From NCBI RefSeq assembly GCF_000382125.1, contig NZ_KB907551.1, positions 124,001 through 188,000 on the forward strand: a stretch of 64,000 nucleotides of DNA, in the 5' to 3' direction. Shown piece after piece: positions 9,801 to 20,444 of this stretch; the stretch's first letter is position 1, and each line of letters opens with the position of its first letter. The stretch is from Eudoraea adriatica DSM 19308 (GTDB taxonomy: Bacteria; Bacteroidota; Bacteroidia; Flavobacteriales; Flavobacteriaceae). The position numbers were made by a program, and so were the translations under genes. The notes under the pieces are model-generated. The model had not been told where the DNA came from. It did not search any database and saw only the letters and a program-made list of their open reading frames with translations.

Positions 9801-12800
9801 TGTATTAACCGTATTATTGGGGTTACAGTTAAATGCTGTAGCAACAGCCGCAACAGTTAAGACAGAGGGCTCATCTACAACCACAACCTCTCTTAATGAA
9901 CAACCTCTTTCCGAAATAGCTTCTACTTCATAGGTGCCAGCCGCCAGGTTATCAAAAACCGGACTTGTTTGTGGTCCTGCAATAAGAGCCGATAAGGCAT
10001 CGTAGAGATTATAAGTATAAACAGGGTTGTCATTTACACCCGGGGCTACCGGGGCTAAGTTTACAGTTATACTTCCATCACTTAATCCGTTACAGGATAC
10101 ATCTACCACGGTATGTGGATCGAAAGTTACCGGAGTTGGTGCATCTAATTCCTGTGTTATCGTTTGTGTACATACCGGATTACTTGTGTTTAAATCGGTT
10201 ACCATAAACGAATAGACACCCGGCTGATTCAAGCCTGTGAAAATTCCGGTATTGTTAACAACAGATGTTATCAGATCCGGGAATGTTACTATATAGCTCA
10301 GGTTTCCGGATCCTCCGGCAACAGTAATCGTAACTTCACCATCTGGAGTAGCAGTACAATCAATTGGTTTAACTACCGTGCTGATTAATGACATCTCTTC
10401 ATAAAGCACTTCCGGCCCTATGGTTGCTGCACATGACCACTGGTCTGTTATCTGAACCTCATAGCTTCCTGCCCCAAGGCCCGAGAAAATAGTAGAAGTC
10501 TGTGGTGCACCAAAAGGCGCTCCATCTCTTATTAATTGATAGGTATAATTAATTCCTTGTCCACCAGCTGTTCCAATTACTTCAATTTCACCCTGAAGAT
10601 TTGTGCAGTTTTCCTGATTGACTTGCAAAGTAGCGGTAATTGGAATAGGATCTACTAGAACGATGTTGTTCTGGATCATTTCTTCACAACCACCTGAGTC
10701 AATAACCCAGGCCTCATAAGTGCCCGCCACAAGGTTTTCAAATCTTGGTCCGGGAACATAATCTCCGGGACCGGTTGGCGGTACGTTTCCTACATAATAA
10801 GTGTAACCACCCCAGCCTCCGAGGACATCTACGATCTCAATAACACCATCATTCCCTATACAGGTAATTTGTGATACATTGGTATTAGCAGTAATAGCTG
10901 CCGGTGGGCCCGCGATGTTAAATAATTGCGTATTTGTACAATTTGGATGGTTGTTTTGAATAACCTCCACAAGATAATCACCTGCAAAAAGTGTTATTAC
11001 CCCTGTTGGCCCGTTTGTTGGACTGGTTCCGGTTTCTACCAGTACATCATCAGCTGTATTTGACGGAGTACCATTGGTATCATAGATATTCCAGTCAAAA
11101 GGGCCAATATATGTAGCATCAGTTAATTCTATGGTAACTTCCCCGGTTTCAGTACCAAAACAGATTACATCCTGTAATTTAGTGAGTACAATATCGAATG
11201 TGTTGGGATCTGTAATAGTCTCTGTGGCGGTTAATATGCATCCTGTATCTAAATGCCTGATGAGGAAATTATGGACACCAAGGTCTAAACCACTAAACAC
11301 ATTTGAGGCCTGGTACGTAGCACCATTGTCTATACTGTATTCAAATTTAGCCGGATCATTTACGGCTGATGTTACCGTTATGGTAATTTCACCATCCATT
11401 CCCGGATTACAGCTTATGGCATTGGTAATTGCTGCACTGGCCGTTAATAATTCGTCATAAGGCAAAATTACAGCTGTTGTAGAACCAAGACAGCCATTGC
11501 TGTCATAGACATTGATAGTATAACTACCACCGTTAACATCAGTTTCTATATAGGTAGTATTCGCACCTGTTTGAACTACCACATCATCTCCAGGCGCAGG
11601 CGTTCCCTGGTCATTTATAAATTCATAAATAACATAAGTGCCACTTCCACCCGTAATTGAGGTATCATCTATTGTTATTGTTGCATTATCAGGATTATTT
11701 CCTGAAGTACAACCAAATTCAACAACTATAGGTGCAGGAACATTGATTATGGCCGGTTCTCCAATAGTAATGGAAAAAATATCTGTAAAACAATCATTAA
11801 CCCCTGTTCCTCTTACATCATAAGTGCCAGCCGGAACATTTTCAAAAGTTTTATCATTCAAAATAACGCCTGCCGGCATAGGATTTAAGGTATAGGTCAA
11901 TGGATTATTGCCATTATCAATTTCAATAAGCGTAATACTGCCATCCGCACCTCCGTTACAGGTTACATCGGTATGTATTTCTGTAAAGTCCGGAAGTATT
12001 GCAGCGGGAACATCTACAATAATATTTTGAGAACAGTTGGGAGGTGTGGTGCTAATATCATGAATTGTCACGTTATAAGAACCAGCTCCACTTGCTCCGG
12101 TCCAAACATATGGATTGGAAGGTAAAGCCTGTCTAACCAGGTCTATTGCACCCGGTCCGTCTATTTCAATTTCATAGTTACCGGAACCTGAAGTTACTTC
12201 AATTGTAAGTTCGGCATTAGCCGCAGCACCTGGCTCACAATCAAGCAATGTAGTTTGCAATACAGTAAACTCCAGAGGAGGTATAATGGTAAATGACTCA
12301 GTATCTGTACAACCATTCAAATCGCGAACGGCAATGTTTTGAGCTGCTCCGGAACTAATTCCAGAAACCAGATATTGGTTACTACCATTAAAAACTATAT
12401 TTTGGAAAGGACCCCCATTAATACTTAATTGATATGGGGCCACACCGGCAGCATCAAGGGTTACCAGAATCTCAAATTGCCCTTCCGCCACACATTCATC
12501 TACAATTACAAGTGAAATATCGGGACTTGCATCTAAAGCTACAGTAACAGGATCGTTTTGAATACAGTCATTTGCATCTTTTACGTAAACGATATAATCT
12601 CCGGATTCGACGTTTGCAGTAGTACTGCTTGTCCATCCGGGTGAAGCGGCAGTTGGAGCTGGCGCCGTATTGAGTAAGTATTGGAATTCATATGGGGCAC
12701 TGCCAAATTGAGGTGTTGCCGTGATGACACCCGCATTCACATTACAATTATCATTAACTGGCGAAGCTGCTGTAACCGACAATAAGTTGGTTGATTCATC

Positions 12801-15800
12801 GATGGTAAAGTTTGAAGAACCAATTGAACAACCAGCAAACGCACCATTAATTTCTGTTAACAATACATAGTATACACCAGGAGGCAAAGTTGCAAAATTG
12901 GATATACTTACAGGTCCTGCTGGCGGATTTACTGGTGAAGACCCGGTAAAACCAGTGGTTATATTAGATTGTGCATTAAATATTTCGTAGTCGACCTGTG
13001 TGGCACCAACATCGTAGTTGTCAAAAGTGAAACTCACATTACCATCTGCAGCCCCGGTACATGTTACATTTGCCTCAACCAATGACGTTAACGCCATATT
13101 TGAAGGAGAGTTTATTGGGGTAGCAGCAGTTTCAAAATAATAACAATTGGTGGTTAAATCGTGAACCACAAAAGTATAAGTAACTCCAGGTATAAGTGCT
13201 GTAAATGTAGAAGTATCTCCGCCTACAACATCCGGCGCCTGATAAGAGGCCGAATATGGAATGGTATAACTGTCCAAAATTGCAAACTCATAATTACCAC
13301 TACCTACTGCAGATGATACTGTAACTATAGCTGTACCTCCCACCGCACAACTTGCAGTTAGAGTAGATACATCAATATCCAGATCATTTGGTGGAGAAGC
13401 AATGATATTAGTAGTTCTCAGCGAACAACCATTGGCGTCAACCACATCAACTTCATAAATACCGAATTCAAGAATAGCAAAGGTATGATCTTCACCTCCG
13501 GCTGTTGTCAAATAAGATGCGGAATAACCGTTATTTCCTGTTAAATGGTAGGTGTATTCTGCAGTACCTCCGGTTAAGTTTTCTACGGTTATAGAACCTG
13601 GATCTGTTCCAGTAGCTGGATTACAGGTAATAGGTATTAAATTAATACTATATGCAATTGCATCAGGCTCATTTATAGTTGCTGGAAAAGGAAGAGAAAC
13701 ACATCCCTTCGCATCCGTAATAGTGACTTCATAGTCCCCGGCAGGAAGACCCGCGGTCTGGGTTCCATAATTCGTTGTTGAAATAGTCTCAATTACCTCA
13801 ATGACATATGGAGGGCTACCTATAGAAGCATCAATAACCACATCCAGCATTCCCGTACTATCTCCATTACAAAGAATATGTGTTGGCGTAACTGATGTAA
13901 TCACAGGAGTATCTGCGGGGCTAATAATAACCGAATTAGTGGTTACAATACATGCGGCAGGCACTGTTGTGTCTGTTACCCTGAAAACATAGGTGCCCGC
14001 TGTATTGGAACTGAAGATATTCCCGACAAAGTTGGTGTTAAAGTAAGTTGCGCCAGCATCATTGGACCATTCATAGGAATATGTGCCTGAACCACCAATT
14101 GCATTTATTGTAATTGATGCTGGTGCCAGACAAGTCAGATCTGCAGTTAAAACAGCGTTTGCGGCAAGGCTTGGATTTATTGTTACATTTTGTTGTATCC
14201 CAACACAACCAAAAGAATCCTTGACATCTATAGTATATGCCCCGGCAGATAAATTATTAAAAGTATAACTTGTTGCCGTTGACGGTACTGGCGTTAACCA
14301 TGGACCACCGTTGATACTAAATTGAAATCCTCCGTTACCAGGAAGTGAAGTTACGTCTACCAGGATTGTCCCATCATTAGCGCCGCTGTAACAAGCTGTT
14401 GGCGTAGTAGTAAAAGTTGGACTCATAGGAGCAACTACGGTAATAGGCGCGTCAATGGGATCTTCGCAATTATTCGTATCTCTAACTCTAACAATATAAT
14501 CTCCGGCAGGAACACCTACAAAATCAACCGCGGCCTGATAAGGTGTAATGATACCACCTACATTATCTTCTAACTGATATTCATAACCTGGTGTACCTCC
14601 AGTGGCACTGGCCGTAATTGTAGCACCGGTATTATTACAAGTAAATTCTACCGTAATGCCCGCAGAAGCAACTACAGGTGTGGGTTCGGTTAAGGTTTCT
14701 GAAAGCAAAACCGAGCAGGAATTATCTAATACATCCCTGACCTCAATTGAATTCACTCCGGCACTTAAACCATTAACTGTTACCGGAGAAACCGTTTGTG
14801 GCACCGAAAACGCACCACCGTTTACTGAATATTCAAAGCCATTTACAATATCAAAGTTTTCAACCTCAAAAGTAATAGTACCGTCAGAGAGACCATTACA
14901 ACTGATATTGGTGAAATTAGTAATGTTTGCATCAAAGGCATTGCCTGCAACTATTATAGCACTGGCATCCACAGTACAATCACTACCATAATCTACGGTA
15001 ATAAGGTGATTGCCAATGGCAATATTATTAAAGACATTGGAAGCCTGTAGGGCTCCTCCATCTACGCTGTACTGATATGAAGGGTCATTAGGTAATACGG
15101 TAATATTTCCTGTACCATCACAATTATAGGTAATGCTGGTACTCAATACCGGCTCAACAGGTAATGGTACTATTATAACATCCGGCAAGGTAATAGAACA
15201 AGAAACTGCATTCGCGTCTCTTACCCTGATTGAATAAGTGCCGTCAATAAGACCTGTAAAGGTTGCTCCGCCAGGTGTAGATGCAGTCCACGAACCGCCG
15301 TTAAGACTATATTGATAATCTCCTGAACCTCCACTTGTAGGGGTTACACTTCCTACGGTTATTTCACCTAACTGAAGACAGGTATATGGCTGTGTTTGAA
15401 TGGCTTCTGCTACCAATTGCGTTGGCTCAAGTACGTCTATGGAAGCTGTTTCTTCACAGTTGTTTGCATCTCTTACTCTGATCGGATATGTTCCGGCAGC
15501 CAGGTTCACGAAATTTCCTGAGACCTGGTAAGTTGCGCCGTTATCAATACTGTATTCATAAGGCCCCATGCCATTTGCAGCTACAATAGTTATACTTCCA
15601 TTGCTATCTCCAAAACATATTGCAGGGGTTGATGTTGGGGTAATTGTTATAGGCGCATCCTGGACAATTGTAATGTCATACATGGCCTCACAAAATGTTA
15701 CATTGCCATTGTTATCACGAACGTATACATCATAATCCCCGGCACCAGTAACTGTAATTGGATTTACAATACCGAAATCTCCAGGAACCGGAGGTACTCC

Positions 15801-18800
15801 ATCAGCTACAATCGCATAAACAAAATTTCCATCACCACCTGCTGCGGTTACCGTTACATCTGTTGTTGTTCCACAAGCTGTAATATTAGCGGCGGAAGCC
15901 GTAACAGTTAATTCAGGATTTATGGTAATGGTGTCTGTACCGGTACAATTATTCCCATCAATAACGTCAATGGTATACGTGCCCGGCCCCAGGCCTGTAA
16001 AAACATTATTTGTATCATATAGCCCGCCGTTAATTCTGTATTGAAAGTTTCCGTCACCTCCGGATGTTACATTGGCTGTCAAAGTCAGACCGGTAAGGTT
16101 ATCATAACAAATATCATTTGGAACTATTTCTAATACAGGCGGCAAAGCGGCATTTAAAACGAATGTTGTAGTAGCAATACAACCGTTGGCATCACTAACT
16201 GAAGCAATATAGGTTCCTGATTGCACCAGACCCGTGAAAGCACCGGTACCATTCGTGACTAAAGTAACTGTATCAGGATAAGTTAAAGTATAGGTATAAC
16301 CCTCCCAACCATCGGTTGCGGTTAGCACCACACTTCCATCCTCTGTACAGCTTGGCTGAGATTCAACAGCTGCTAACACAAGAGCCGCGGCAGGTGCGTT
16401 TACCGTAACACTGGCGGTATCTGAACAGTTCGTATCATTATCTGTTACGGTAATATCATAGGTTCCTGCAGCCAGACCGGCTAGAGGAATTGTTGTGATT
16501 GTTTCTCCGGAACCACTAAAAGCAGACGGCCCGGTTACCGTATAATCGTATGATGTGTTGAAGCCGGAAACGGTATATAAAATTTCTCCGTCGGCATCAC
16601 CCAGACAGCTAATATTGCTTACCAACTGCCCTACAACCCCAATAGGAATTACCGGTGCAATGGTATAATTTTCTTCGTAAGTACAACCTTTGTCGTCTGT
16701 AACCCTGAAAGTATAGGTGTCAGGTGTAAGACCATCAAAATTGGCTGAACCACCGGAAGTTGAGGTGGCCGGAATTGCCACAGGGGCAATTATTTCAAAT
16801 ACAAAAGGCGTATTCCCATTAACAACTGTTACAGTAACATCTGAGGTTAGTGCCGGACAAGTTGGTGTTGAGGAAACAAAGTCCAGATCAGTTGGCGGAT
16901 TTAAGGGGTCTATGGTAATAGGATTGGTTACAATTAGACAACCATTGGCATCCCGGATGCTTATATTATAAGAGCCATTCGTTAGGCCGGTAAAAGTCTC
17001 AGACCCCGCTCCGGAAACAAAGTTTATTCCATCTATCGAATATTCATAAGGCGCTGTTCCTCCGGTAATATTTTGTGCTTCAATAGTACCTGTTTGCAGA
17101 CAGGAATAGTCTTGAATCAGGGCAGCAGTTCCCGAAAGTCCATTAGCCGGTCCGGAAACAGTATAATATTCAAAAAAGTCGCACGAAGCACTTCCTTTTC
17201 TTTGATTAAGCCTCACGGTATAATCTCCTTGAGGCAGGCCTGTAAATATACCAGAGGTATTGCTGGCAATTTCCACGCCATTTTCATCTATTAGGAAGAA
17301 GGTAAGTTGATAACCGTTAGTGTCAATGATATCAAAGGATATAGAACCCGTAGAATCACCAAAGCACTCCTCATCAATCACTGTTGTTGGACCATATTCC
17401 ACAGAAGGAACAAATTCAATTTCAACAGGATTTGAGATGTCAAAACAGTTATTGCGGTCTACTACGACAAACTGGTAGATTCCGGGATCCCAGATATCAA
17501 AAATCTGACTTGTTTGGAATTCTGACGGCGGGATGGATGGCGGATCAGGATATGATAATTGCGTAACACCCAATGTATCCACATAAGACCAGATTGCATA
17601 GATATGTGGTGTTTTACCCCCATCGGAATCCATAAGGATATTCCCCTCCCTACAGGTAATATTTTGAGAAACCCTTGCCGAAAGCTCAAGGTCTGAATTA
17701 TCAATAATGGTTACCTGTTCATTGTGCAGGCAACTATCATCTGTGGTAACCTCTACGTCATAAACCCCTGGATTCAGGTTCGCGAATGTGTAGTTGTTAT
17801 CAAGACTCGGGCCATAGGTGTCTACAATAGTTCCACCCTGGGAGATTTCGAAGTAATATTGTGGTTCCACATCCAATACAGAAATGCTCATTGAACCTAG
17901 ACCACTACAGTCAGCATCCTGAGTGGTTATATCTACCTGGAAGTTTCTGGTAAGTACGCCGATATCTTCTAATCGGAAAATACAACCATCTACTACACCC
18001 TGCTGACGCATTTCTACGGTGTATGCGCCGTTTGAGTTAATTGTAAAACTAGGACCATTTAATGCACTAAAGGGCACAAGGACCGCACCTGTTGTTGCAT
18101 CCAACAATTGGTACTCATAATCAACAGGCATGTTTGTTACCGTAATGTTTCCAGGGGAAAGGCAAATTAAGTCGGTAACATTGTATTGCGGATCCAGCGG
18201 GTTTTTGAAAATATTGAAATAAAACCGGCTAAAACAACCATTTTGATAGTTTATAATAAGCCTGTACTGGCCGGCATCCGAGGCAAGGAAATTATTCCCT
18301 GTTCCCACGCTATTCCAGCCACATCCGGCATCCTTGTTGGCGCAATCTGCAACAGAAGCTCCACAACTTGTCTCATCAAGCTGCTCCCATTGTATACTGT
18401 CTGCATCAGGGATGTTGATTTGTACGAGTTCAGTATCGTTCAACCCGCATAGAAATATTTTAGGCAATAAATCTCCGTCATTGGGACATGTAACTACTTC
18501 GCCCTCAACAGTATTTGTGGGATCATTGATTAATGTTACAATAGGGTTTATCTGGGTAGTTCCAAATAATTCTACAGTAATAATTTCCTGAAAACCTTTA
18601 CAAGGGTCAGCAACTATTTTATCTACAATATATATCCCTACTTCATCAATTAAAAGCGTGCTAGGATCACTATCAGGGTCACCATCATTTAATACTGTAT
18701 CACCCGGATCAATCAGGCCATCCTCGTTTTCATCTTTATACCAGACATAAGAATCAAAATTGTCCCCGGCATCAAGAAGCAAATCATCTCCACATAGCTG

Positions 18801-20444
18801 AACAGTTCGGTTGTAATCACAGCTTTCAAGATCATCCAGCAGGAAATTGGTGGCTCCCGGGGTAACAAAACCGCAATTATCAAAATCAGACACACTGGGG
18901 TCATCTGTAATTTGTGCATTATTAATTACGCCCTCATAGGTGGAGTAGGCCTGATTTGCGATCAAATCCGTACAGGCATCTATAAAATCAAAACAATTTT
19001 CTGCAACCCGCACCCTAAGCCTTATTTCAGAAAGGGGATCTCCCTCTTCTATAAGGTTATCCGGAATGTTAAAGGATATTTCATTGCCTATCGGGTCATA
19101 TACATAAGTTACTCCGGGAGGCAATACTAAATCTGATTCTATTACAGTTACGTTGATTGGCAAAACATCCCGCAAAACATAATTAGTAGCATCGTCATTA
19201 CCAATATTTTGAAAACTAAGCACATAGTCCAACAATTGCCCCAGGTTTACACCCAAACCCGTAATGTCGTTACCGGCAATATCCTCAACCGTTTTTTCTA
19301 CGACAATGTTAGGTTCAATTATCTCAACATTAAAAGAATTGAAGAAAGGATAGTACTGATCTCCGCTGGACGTAAATCTAAATGTGGCATCTGTTTCGGC
19401 ATTGGGAATAACAGAATTCAAAGGGTTATTCAACAAAAACATATCTGTATCATAACCTAGAGTGTTGACGCTGTTTGGTGTTCGATTATTCGTAATGGCG
19501 CCATCCAGGGTAATATTACTATTAAAGAAGTTGTTTGCCGGGTTTACTGCATTGCTTATGGTTGTAAAACCTGGATTGCTGGCTGCTCTTATGCGCATTC
19601 TGTCACCAGTAATTCTGTTATCACCTTCTAACGCGGCAGCACCGATATTGGCCCTTACCGGCCCCACGGGGATAGTATTGAAACCACTATAGTTTATGTC
19701 AACGGATGGATTTGCACTTCGTACTCTGGCAAAACCATCAAAAGTTGTGATTAATTTTCCAGATAATGTAGGGTTTTCATATACAACAACTAGTGTCCAT
19801 CCCCCCGCTGCTCCACCTCCCGGAGAAAGTGATCCAACAACAGAGCGAATATTTGCAACCGTATAATCCCCTGAAGGATCTGCCAAAGGGGTTATAAGGG
19901 CGGTGACATCTGCGTAACAGGCATAAGGGCTGTTTTGCGTTACGGAAGCATCGCCACTTGTGAATCCGTCAAAGAGAATTTCATCTGCAACAACATCTAC
20001 ATAAGCCCCGCCTGGAACCATTAGTTTAACCTGGTTAAAATCGTTTTGCCTACCTGCACCTAAAGGCTGTCCGGCCTGCGCACTTGGATAAGTAGCCGAC
20101 CAGTAAAGTCCTGCATAGCGGATTAGATTACAGCTGGCTTGGGGAAAGTTAAATGTTGCACTACTAGAACTAAAAGTACTAGGATCACCATCCACATCTA
20201 TATACTGCATGTCTAGCCAGTCATTGTAGGTGGAAGAATTACCGGTTGAATTATAGGCATCTTCCGGTTCGGAGTTGCCAGTACCTCCGTCTCTGTTAAC
20301 AATATTGTTGGCTATAAAGGTCAGGTCACCCCTTAGGTTATTTTGATACCTAACTTCAAAATTGTTGAATTCCTGTGAAATACCTACAAAGGAAAAAAGT
20401 ACCACACAGGTGAAAAGAAATTTTCTTGCAAAAGTTGGTTTCAT
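6810..20444 (-). CDS. sprB: SprB-type giant gliding adhesin with type B type IX sorting domain
   Basis: A 4,544-residue secreted protein. It begins with a signal peptide (residues 1-23, ending VGISQ) and an N-terminal globular region of about 380 residues. A DUF11-like segment follows (VVEKTVEDIAGNDITG onward, near residue 380). The bulk is a tandem array of about 43 units of roughly 80 residues that match the SprB repeat: each runs from a C-x-G-x-x-x-G-x-I start, through a GG-x-x-P-Y-x-Y-S element, to G-x-Y-x-V-x-V-x-D-x-x-G-C. The C-terminus (PNFFTPDGDGMNDYW to the final FTLYR) is the gliding-motility-type CTD of type IX cargo. In F. johnsoniae SprB is the mobile surface adhesin that drives gliding. 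Here it is shorter than that homologue but full in architecture. The start codon abuts the sprD-like stop (TAGATGA). Confidence 0.9.
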   Translation of the reverse strand: MKPTFARKFLFTCVVLFSFVGISQEFNNFEVRYQNNLRGDLTFIANNIVNRDGGTGNSEPEDAYNSTGNSSTYNDWLDMQYIDVDGDPSTFSSSSATFNFPQASCNLIRYAGLYWSATYPSAQAGQPLGAGRQNDFNQVKLMVPGGAYVDVVADEILFDGFTSGDASVTQNSPYACYADVTALITPLADPSGDYTVANIRSVVGSLSPGGGAAGGWTLVVVYENPTLSGKLITTFDGFARVRSANPSVDINYSGFNTIPVGPVRANIGAAALEGDNRITGDRMRIRAASNPGFTTISNAVNPANNFFNSNITLDGAITNNRTPNSVNTLGYDTDMFLLNNPLNSVIPNAETDATFRFTSSGDQYYPFFNSFNVEIIEPNIVVEKTVEDIAGNDITGLGVNLGQLLDYVLSFQNIGNDDATNYVLRDVLPINVTVIESDLVLPPGVTYVYDPIGNEISFNIPDNLIEEGDPLSEIRLRVRVAENCFDFIDACTDLIANQAYSTYEGVINNAQITDDPSVSDFDNCGFVTPGATNFLLDDLESCDYNRTVQLCGDDLLLDAGDNFDSYVWYKDENEDGLIDPGDTVLNDGDPDSDPSTLLIDEVGIYIVDKIVADPCKGFQEIITVELFGTTQINPIVTLINDPTNTVEGEVVTCPNDGDLLPKIFLCGLNDTELVQINIPDADSIQWEQLDETSCGASVADCANKDAGCGWNSVGTGNNFLASDAGQYRLIINYQNGCFSRFYFNIFKNPLDPQYNVTDLICLSPGNITVTNMPVDYEYQLLDATTGAVLVPFSALNGPSFTINSNGAYTVEMRQQGVVDGCIFRLEDIGVLTRNFQVDITTQDADCSGLGSMSISVLDVEPQYYFEISQGGTIVDTYGPSLDNNYTFANLNPGVYDVEVTTDDSCLHNEQVTIIDNSDLELSARVSQNITCREGNILMDSDGGKTPHIYAIWSYVDTLGVTQLSYPDPPSIPPSEFQTSQIFDIWDPGIYQFVVVDRNNCFDISNPVEIEFVPSVEYGPTTVIDEECFGDSTGSISFDIIDTNGYQLTFFLIDENGVEIASNTSGIFTGLPQGDYTVRLNQRKGSASCDFFEYYTVSGPANGLSGTAALIQDYSCLQTGTIEAQNITGGTAPYEYSIDGINFVSGAGSETFTGLTNGSYNISIRDANGCLIVTNPITIDPLNPPTDLDFVSSTPTCPALTSDVTVTVVNGNTPFVFEIIAPVAIPATSTSGGSANFDGLTPDTYTFRVTDDKGCTYEENYTIAPVIPIGVVGQLVSNISCLGDADGEILYTVSGFNTSYDYTVTGPSAFSGSGETITTIPLAGLAAGTYDITVTDNDTNCSDTASVTVNAPAAALVLAAVESQPSCTEDGSVVLTATDGWEGYTYTLTYPDTVTLVTNGTGAFTGLVQSGTYIASVSDANGCIATTTFVLNAALPPVLEIVPNDICYDNLTGLTLTANVTSGGDGNFQYRINGGLYDTNNVFTGLGPGTYTIDVIDGNNCTGTDTITINPELTVTASAANITACGTTTDVTVTAAGGDGNFVYAIVADGVPPVPGDFGIVNPITVTGAGDYDVYVRDNNGNVTFCEAMYDITIVQDAPITITPTSTPAICFGDSNGSITIVAANGMGPYEYSIDNGATYQVSGNFVNLAAGTYPIRVRDANNCEETASIDVLEPTQLVAEAIQTQPYTCLQLGEITVGSVTPTSGGSGDYQYSLNGGSWTASTPGGATFTGLIDGTYSIRVRDANAVSCSITLPDVIIVPLPVEPVLSTSITYNCDGTGNITVLPNDPSYQYSVDGGALQASNVFNNIAIGNHLITVDYGSDCTVDASAIIVAGNAFDANITNFTNISCNGLSDGTITFEVENFDIVNGFEYSVNGGAFSVPQTVSPVTVNGLSAGVNSIEVRDVLDNSCSVLLSETLTEPTPVVASAGITVEFTCNNTGATITASATGGTPGYEYQLEDNVGGIITPYQAAVDFVGVPAGDYIVRVRDTNNCEDPIDAPITVVAPMSPTFTTTPTACYSGANDGTILVDVTSLPGNGGFQFSINGGPWLTPVPSTATSYTFNNLSAGAYTIDVKDSFGCVGIQQNVTINPSLAANAVLTADLTCLAPASITINAIGGSGTYSYEWSNDAGATYFNTNFVGNIFSSNTAGTYVFRVTDTTVPAACIVTTNSVIISPADTPVITSVTPTHILCNGDSTGMLDVVIDASIGSPPYVIEVIETISTTNYGTQTAGLPAGDYEVTITDAKGCVSLPFPATINEPDAIAYSINLIPITCNPATGTDPGSITVENLTGGTAEYTYHLTGNNGYSASYLTTAGGEDHTFAILEFGIYEVDVVDANGCSLRTTNIIASPPNDLDIDVSTLTASCAVGGTAIVTVSSAVGSGNYEFAILDSYTIPYSASYQAPDVVGGDTSTFTALIPGVTYTFVVHDLTTNCYYFETAATPINSPSNMALTSLVEANVTCTGAADGNVSFTFDNYDVGATQVDYEIFNAQSNITTGFTGSSPVNPPAGPVSISNFATLPPGVYYVLLTEINGAFAGCSIGSSNFTIDESTNLLSVTAASPVNDNCNVNAGVITATPQFGSAPYEFQYLLNTAPAPTAASPGWTSSTTANVESGDYIVYVKDANDCIQNDPVTVALDASPDISLVIVDECVAEGQFEILVTLDAAGVAPYQLSINGGPFQNIVFNGSNQYLVSGISSGAAQNIAVRDLNGCTDTESFTIIPPLEFTVLQTTLLDCEPGAAANAELTIEVTSGSGNYEIEIDGPGAIDLVRQALPSNPYVWTGASGAGSYNVTIHDISTTPPNCSQNIIVDVPAAILPDFTEIHTDVTCNGGADGSITLIEIDNGNNPLTYTLNPMPAGVILNDKTFENVPAGTYDVRGTGVNDCFTDIFSITIGEPAIINVPAPIVVEFGCTSGNNPDNATITIDDTSITGGSGTYVIYEFINDQGTPAPGDDVVVQTGANTTYIETDVNGGSYTINVYDSNGCLGSTTAVILPYDELLTASAAITNAISCNPGMDGEITITVTSAVNDPAKFEYSIDNGATYQASNVFSGLDLGVHNFLIRHLDTGCILTATETITDPNTFDIVLTKLQDVICFGTETGEVTIELTDATYIGPFDWNIYDTNGTPSNTADDVLVETGTSPTNGPTGVITLFAGDYLVEVIQNNHPNCTNTQLFNIAGPPAAITANTNVSQITCIGNDGVIEIVDVLGGWGGYTYYVGNVPPTGPGDYVPGPRFENLVAGTYEAWVIDSGGCEEMIQNNIVLVDPIPITATLQVNQENCTNLQGEIEVIGTAGGQGINYTYQLIRDGAPFGAPQTSTIFSGLGAGSYEVQITDQWSCAATIGPEVLYEEMSLISTVVKPIDCTATPDGEVTITVAGGSGNLSYIVTFPDLITSVVNNTGIFTGLNQPGVYSFMVTDLNTSNPVCTQTITQELDAPTPVTFDPHTVVDVSCNGLSDGSITVNLAPVAPGVNDNPVYTYNLYDALSALIAGPQTSPVFDNLAAGTYEVEAISERGCSLREVVVVDEPSVLTVAAVATAFNCNPNNTVNTATITATVGVGTGRSPYLYSIDNVNFQTSNTFDVVDTNSIQNITVYARDANGCTATDSVVINPLNVFTVAVSQDIAISCVVPEEITITVTDDGNPANTYTYELLPLGNPNGVLTSTPTNTTAEFDLTAVGSYTFRVTDTATGCYVDSAPYTIAPYDLIDVVATATLPVVCFGDTNGALEIAITGYTGAYNYEVYTAAGVSTGIAGVGDTSTNPLTISGVSGGNYFVRITETAAPLCVEDSNIITIVSPDMPLATAVSELANVTCTNDQGEILVDPEGGYAPYDIVLTNTTTAAVYTISDVNSYLFTGLSAGNYTIAITDEGGCVLNDTEVLVQPVPITADITATPTTLVCYGDTNATVTAINVVGGQGAYQYQLNYYDPTGTVIDFSTGGQTSPIFNNIGAGIYSITVSDGWNCDVETIQVTISEPTDVASSLIQLTPLTCTNLAEIELTATGGTAPYEFSTDGVSYTPMSGGDTHVFTVPDGVYQYYVRDSFGCEATISNQISIDPIIPLSIVIDESAAIINCTGEMTATIMAQAFGGLGSYTYELFGDAALTNLIAGPQTNGNFSMLGVGSYYVRVISMDCIEVSNEIIITEPVPLQIDSEEFTDVTCAGQNDGTITVEVSGGTGNILYAISPNLNQFDTENTFVDLEPGVYDVIAQDENGCFIPFQFTIAEPAPLDAAYTALPEVCLGSEDGSITLNITGGTAPYSTAFNSNNPADYVLNQTTFMDLAAGAYVIFVRDAQDCEINVIVEIDPGVNLNALVEPVYECTDILPENYINITMEDPSVLGSVMYALDSTDPADLQLNPDFRNISPGAHYVTISHSNGCMQTVDFEIMAFEPLTLVLEQQNLNEITAIVTGGLEDYTFYFNDDNNGTDNTYYINMTGTYTVTVIDENGCEVSAQIFMEFIDIEIPNFFTPDGDGMNDYWIPDNIEGYPEILIKIYDRYGRVVAEETIVPNGWDGLYQGKELPTGDYWYVIKLNGERDEREFVGHFTLYR
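7100..18050 (-). repeat. SprB repeat array inside the giant adhesin gene
   Basis: Counting by eye the motif G-x-Y-x-[IV]-x-[IV]-x-D-x-x-[GN]-C, I find about 43 units, for example GSYNISIRDANGC, GTYPIRVRDANNC and GTYTVTVIDENGC. Units are diverged at the DNA level, so this is a protein-level repeat and not a perfect DNA satellite. Each unit typically holds one conserved cysteine at its start and one at its end, spaced to allow one disulfide per unit. The limits are approximate. Confidence 0.85.

Noticed and set aside
7100-18050. CRISPR or DNA satellite interpretation of the repeated region
   Set aside because: The repeats are diverged in DNA, codon-framed and about 240 bases long, so they are protein repeats.
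7098-19692. Many plus-strand open frames of 60-133 codons across the giant adhesin gene (for example 8685-9086 and 14602-14991)
   Set aside because: They lie antisense to the sprB coding sequence with no promoter, no family motifs and compositions rich in Ser/Thr/Val that mirror the repeat units, so they are shadows of the repeats.
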